In this document: piece by piece, positions 5,761-7,262 of the stretch
How the letters are laid out: each line of letters starts with the position of its first letter
How positions within the stretch are numbered: position 1 is the first letter of the stretch
Assembly (NCBI GenBank): GCA_937886325.1
Contig: CALABV010000143.1
Location: 1-7,262, forward strand
From: an uncultured Geobacter sp.
GTDB taxonomy: Bacteria > Desulfobacterota > Desulfuromonadia > Geobacterales > Geobacteraceae
Reading direction: 5' to 3'
Length of the DNA stretch: 7,262 bases
The notes under the pieces: model-generated
The model's database searches: none
Told to the model about the DNA's origin: nothing
Seen by the model: the letters and a program-made list of their open reading frames with translations, nothing else
Translations under genes and position numbers: made by a program

Positions 5761-6738
5761 GTGAAAGATAAACTTCTGGAAGACCTGGAAGAACCTGAAA
5801 ACATAGAGGAACAGGAGGAGCCCGGCGCTACGGAAGAGCCGGAGGATGACGTGTCGGCGGAAGAGCCGGAAGAAGAGGCCAAGCCCGTTTACGACGGCCA
5901 CTATGACGACGCCATCAAGCATTACCTCCGCGAGATCCAGAAGACGACGCTCCTCACCGCGGATGAGGAAAAGGAACTGGCCGCCAGGATTGACCAGGGA
6001 GACAAGGCCGCCCGGGATCGGATGATTGAATCGAACCTGCGGCTGGTGGTGAAGATAGCCAAGCGCTATATCAACCGGGGACTTCCCTTTATCGACCTCA
6101 TCGAAGAGGGGAACATCGGCCTTATCAAGGCGGTGGAGCGTTTCAAGCTTTCCAAGGAGTGCCGCTTCTCCACCTATGCGACCTGGTGGATCCGCCAGTC
6201 CATAGAACGGGCGCTGGTGAATCAGTCAAGGATAATCCGCCTCCCGGTCCATGTTTCGGATGACATCAACCGCATGCTGAAGGTCACGCGGATCCTCGTT
6301 CAGCGATTGAACCGCGAGCCGACCATCAAGGAGGTCTCGGCCGAGATGGGGGTCAACCCCGCCTACGTGCGGAGGCTGATGGTGCTCCTGAAAAAGACCT
6401 ACTCCATCGAGATGCCTATGGGCGAGAACAACGACTACTTCCTCATCGACACCATCGAGGACACATCGAACCTGTCACCGGAGACTCTGTTGGAGGATAT
6501 CAACAAATTCGAGCGGGTCAGCGAATGGCTTGCCGGACTCTCGGAGAATGAACGGAAGATAATCACCATGCGCTTCGGGCTGGAGGACAAGGAGCCGCAG
6601 ACCCTGGACACCATCGGGCGGAGTTTCGGCGTCACACGGGAGCGGATCCGTCAGATTGAGGCCAAGTCGCTGGAAAAATTGCGAAAGATGCTGCAGGCGA
6701 GCAGTCCCAAGCTCGGCACTACTTGTAAAGAGAACTAG
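5761..6738 (+). CDS. rpoS: RpoS-like RNA polymerase sigma-70 family factor
   Basis: A 325-residue group-1/2 sigma factor that directs RNA polymerase to promoters. Region 1.2 is about 47-80 (DDAIKHYLREIQ). Region 2 follows at about 81-165, with GLPFIDLIEEGNIGLIKAVE in 2.2 and FSTYATWWIRQSIERAL (136-152) covering 2.3-2.4. Region 3 spans about 166-225. Region 4 (about 258-309) has LSENERKIITMRFGL and the helix-turn-helix TLDTIGRSFGVTRERIRQIE. It lacks the long region 1.1 and large non-conserved insert of RpoD, and I do not see the RpoH box, so with surE-pcm upstream it is best called RpoS. The first 40 residues are unusual: 20 are Asp or Glu, with repeated EEPE-type units. The GTG start is chosen because AAGGG (5749-5753) lies 7 bases before it. 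The stop is 8 bases from the next start. A paralogous group-2 sigma is possible. Confidence 0.88.
   Translation: MKDKLLEDLEEPENIEEQEEPGATEEPEDDVSAEEPEEEAKPVYDGHYDDAIKHYLREIQKTTLLTADEEKELAARIDQGDKAARDRMIESNLRLVVKIAKRYINRGLPFIDLIEEGNIGLIKAVERFKLSKECRFSTYATWWIRQSIERALVNQSRIIRLPVHVSDDINRMLKVTRILVQRLNREPTIKEVSAEMGVNPAYVRRLMVLLKKTYSIEMPMGENNDYFLIDTIEDTSNLSPETLLEDINKFERVSEWLAGLSENERKIITMRFGLEDKEPQTLDTIGRSFGVTRERIRQIEAKSLEKLRKMLQASSPKLGTTCKEN
5831..5870 (+). repeat. In-frame 13-base direct repeat in the sigma factor's acidic leader
   Basis: CGGAAGAGCCGGA occurs at 5831-5843 and again at 5858-5870, 27 bases apart and so in frame. It encodes repeated Glu-Glu-Pro-Glu units, consistent with a low-complexity segment that could expand or contract by 9 codons. 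Confidence 0.75.
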
Positions 6739-6746
6739 GAGATTTC

Positions 6747-7262
6747 ATGGAAGATCTGAAGCACTTCATCAGGGACATCCCCGATTTTCCGAAAAAGGGG
6801 ATTATTTTCAAGGATATCACGACACTGCTTGCCGATGCGCCGTCATACCAGAGGATGGTTGACCTCATCGCCCACCGCTACGTGGGCAAGAAGATTGACA
6901 AGGTCGTGGGGGTGGAGGCGCGTGGATTCGTAATAGGCGCGGCTCTGGCCTACAAGCTGGGAGCGGGTGTCGTGCTGGTGAGAAAACCGGGGAAACTTCC
7001 CGGCGAAACCATCAAGAAGACATACGAACTGGAGTACGGCACCGACACGCTGGAGATCCATGTGGGAGCAATCACCAAGGGGGAGCGGGTGCTTATCGCC
7101 GACGACCTGCTGGCCACCGGCGGAACCATTTCCGCGGTCGTGGAGATGGTTAACTCCATGGGAGGGGAGATTGTCGAGTGCTGCTTCATGGCTGAACTTG
7201 CTTTCCTGAACGGAAGGAACCGGCTGCCTTCCGGCAAGGTCTTTTCCCTGCTGACTTTCTGC
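6747..7262 (+). CDS. apt: Adenine phosphoribosyltransferase (3' end not reached)
   Basis: Reading from ATG 6747 gives 172 residues with no stop before the window ends. Apt catalyses adenine + PRPP to AMP + pyrophosphate, the purine-salvage step, in the cytoplasm. The start MEDLKHFIRDIPDFPKKGI and FKDITTLL (21-28) are typical. VEARGF (56-61) belongs to the base-binding region, PGKLPGETIKKTYELEYG (81-98) to the flexible catalytic loop, and VLIADDLLATGGT (115-127) is the PRPP-binding motif. Apt proteins are usually about 170-180 residues and end soon after a VFSLL-like stretch, seen here at 165-169, so only a few residues should be missing. AGGAG at 6737-6741 overlaps the sigma gene's stop and lies 5 bases before ATG, so the two genes are almost certainly translated from one mRNA. 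Confidence 0.96.
   Translation, partial: MEDLKHFIRDIPDFPKKGIIFKDITTLLADAPSYQRMVDLIAHRYVGKKIDKVVGVEARGFVIGAALAYKLGAGVVLVRKPGKLPGETIKKTYELEYGTDTLEIHVGAITKGERVLIADDLLATGGTISAVVEMVNSMGGEIVECCFMAELAFLNGRNRLPSGKVFSLLTFC

Overview
The window reads as a piece of a draft or metagenome-assembled bacterial chromosome, about 55-60% GC by eye, with every gene on the + strand. The gene set and order (5TM-LytS-type hybrid kinase, S1-domain protein, surE, pcm, an RpoS-like sigma factor, apt) best fit a Desulfobacterota/deltaproteobacterial-type organism. That placement is inferred from domain architecture and gene order only; there is no rRNA or other phylogenetic marker here.

Layout. Bases 1-46 are not genomic: they match an Illumina TruSeq read-2/i7 adapter with an 8-base index. 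The real sequence starts at 47 with the last ~32 codons of a gene ending in a dsRNA-binding-domain helix, probably ribonuclease III (rnc), cut by the adapter junction. An 831-residue membrane hybrid histidine kinase follows (248-2743). After 22 bases comes a protein of four S1 RNA-binding domains (2766-3971). A short GC hairpin with a T run separates it from surE (4010-4762). Next is a 294-base non-coding gap (4763-5056), the most structured part of the window. It holds a nearly perfect 26-bp inverted repeat, a nested inner stem, a possible terminator and a candidate promoter. Then pcm (5057-5704), an RpoS-like sigma-70 factor with a very acidic N-terminus (5761-6738), and apt (6747 to the window end, stop codon not reached) follow with small gaps.

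How the genes work together. surE (5'-nucleotidase), pcm (isoaspartyl protein repair) and rpoS (stationary-phase/stress sigma) form a well-known stress and survival cluster; here nlpD, which sits between pcm and rpoS in enteric bacteria, is absent. apt (adenine salvage) is only 8 bases downstream of the sigma gene and probably shares its transcript. The upstream kinase and S1 protein may form a separate signalling/RNA-binding transcription unit. The kinase ends in a bare receiver domain, so its output partner is not visible here.

The coding genes belong to known families and I see no clearly new multi-gene system. The best candidate for something undescribed is the folded surE-pcm intergenic element.
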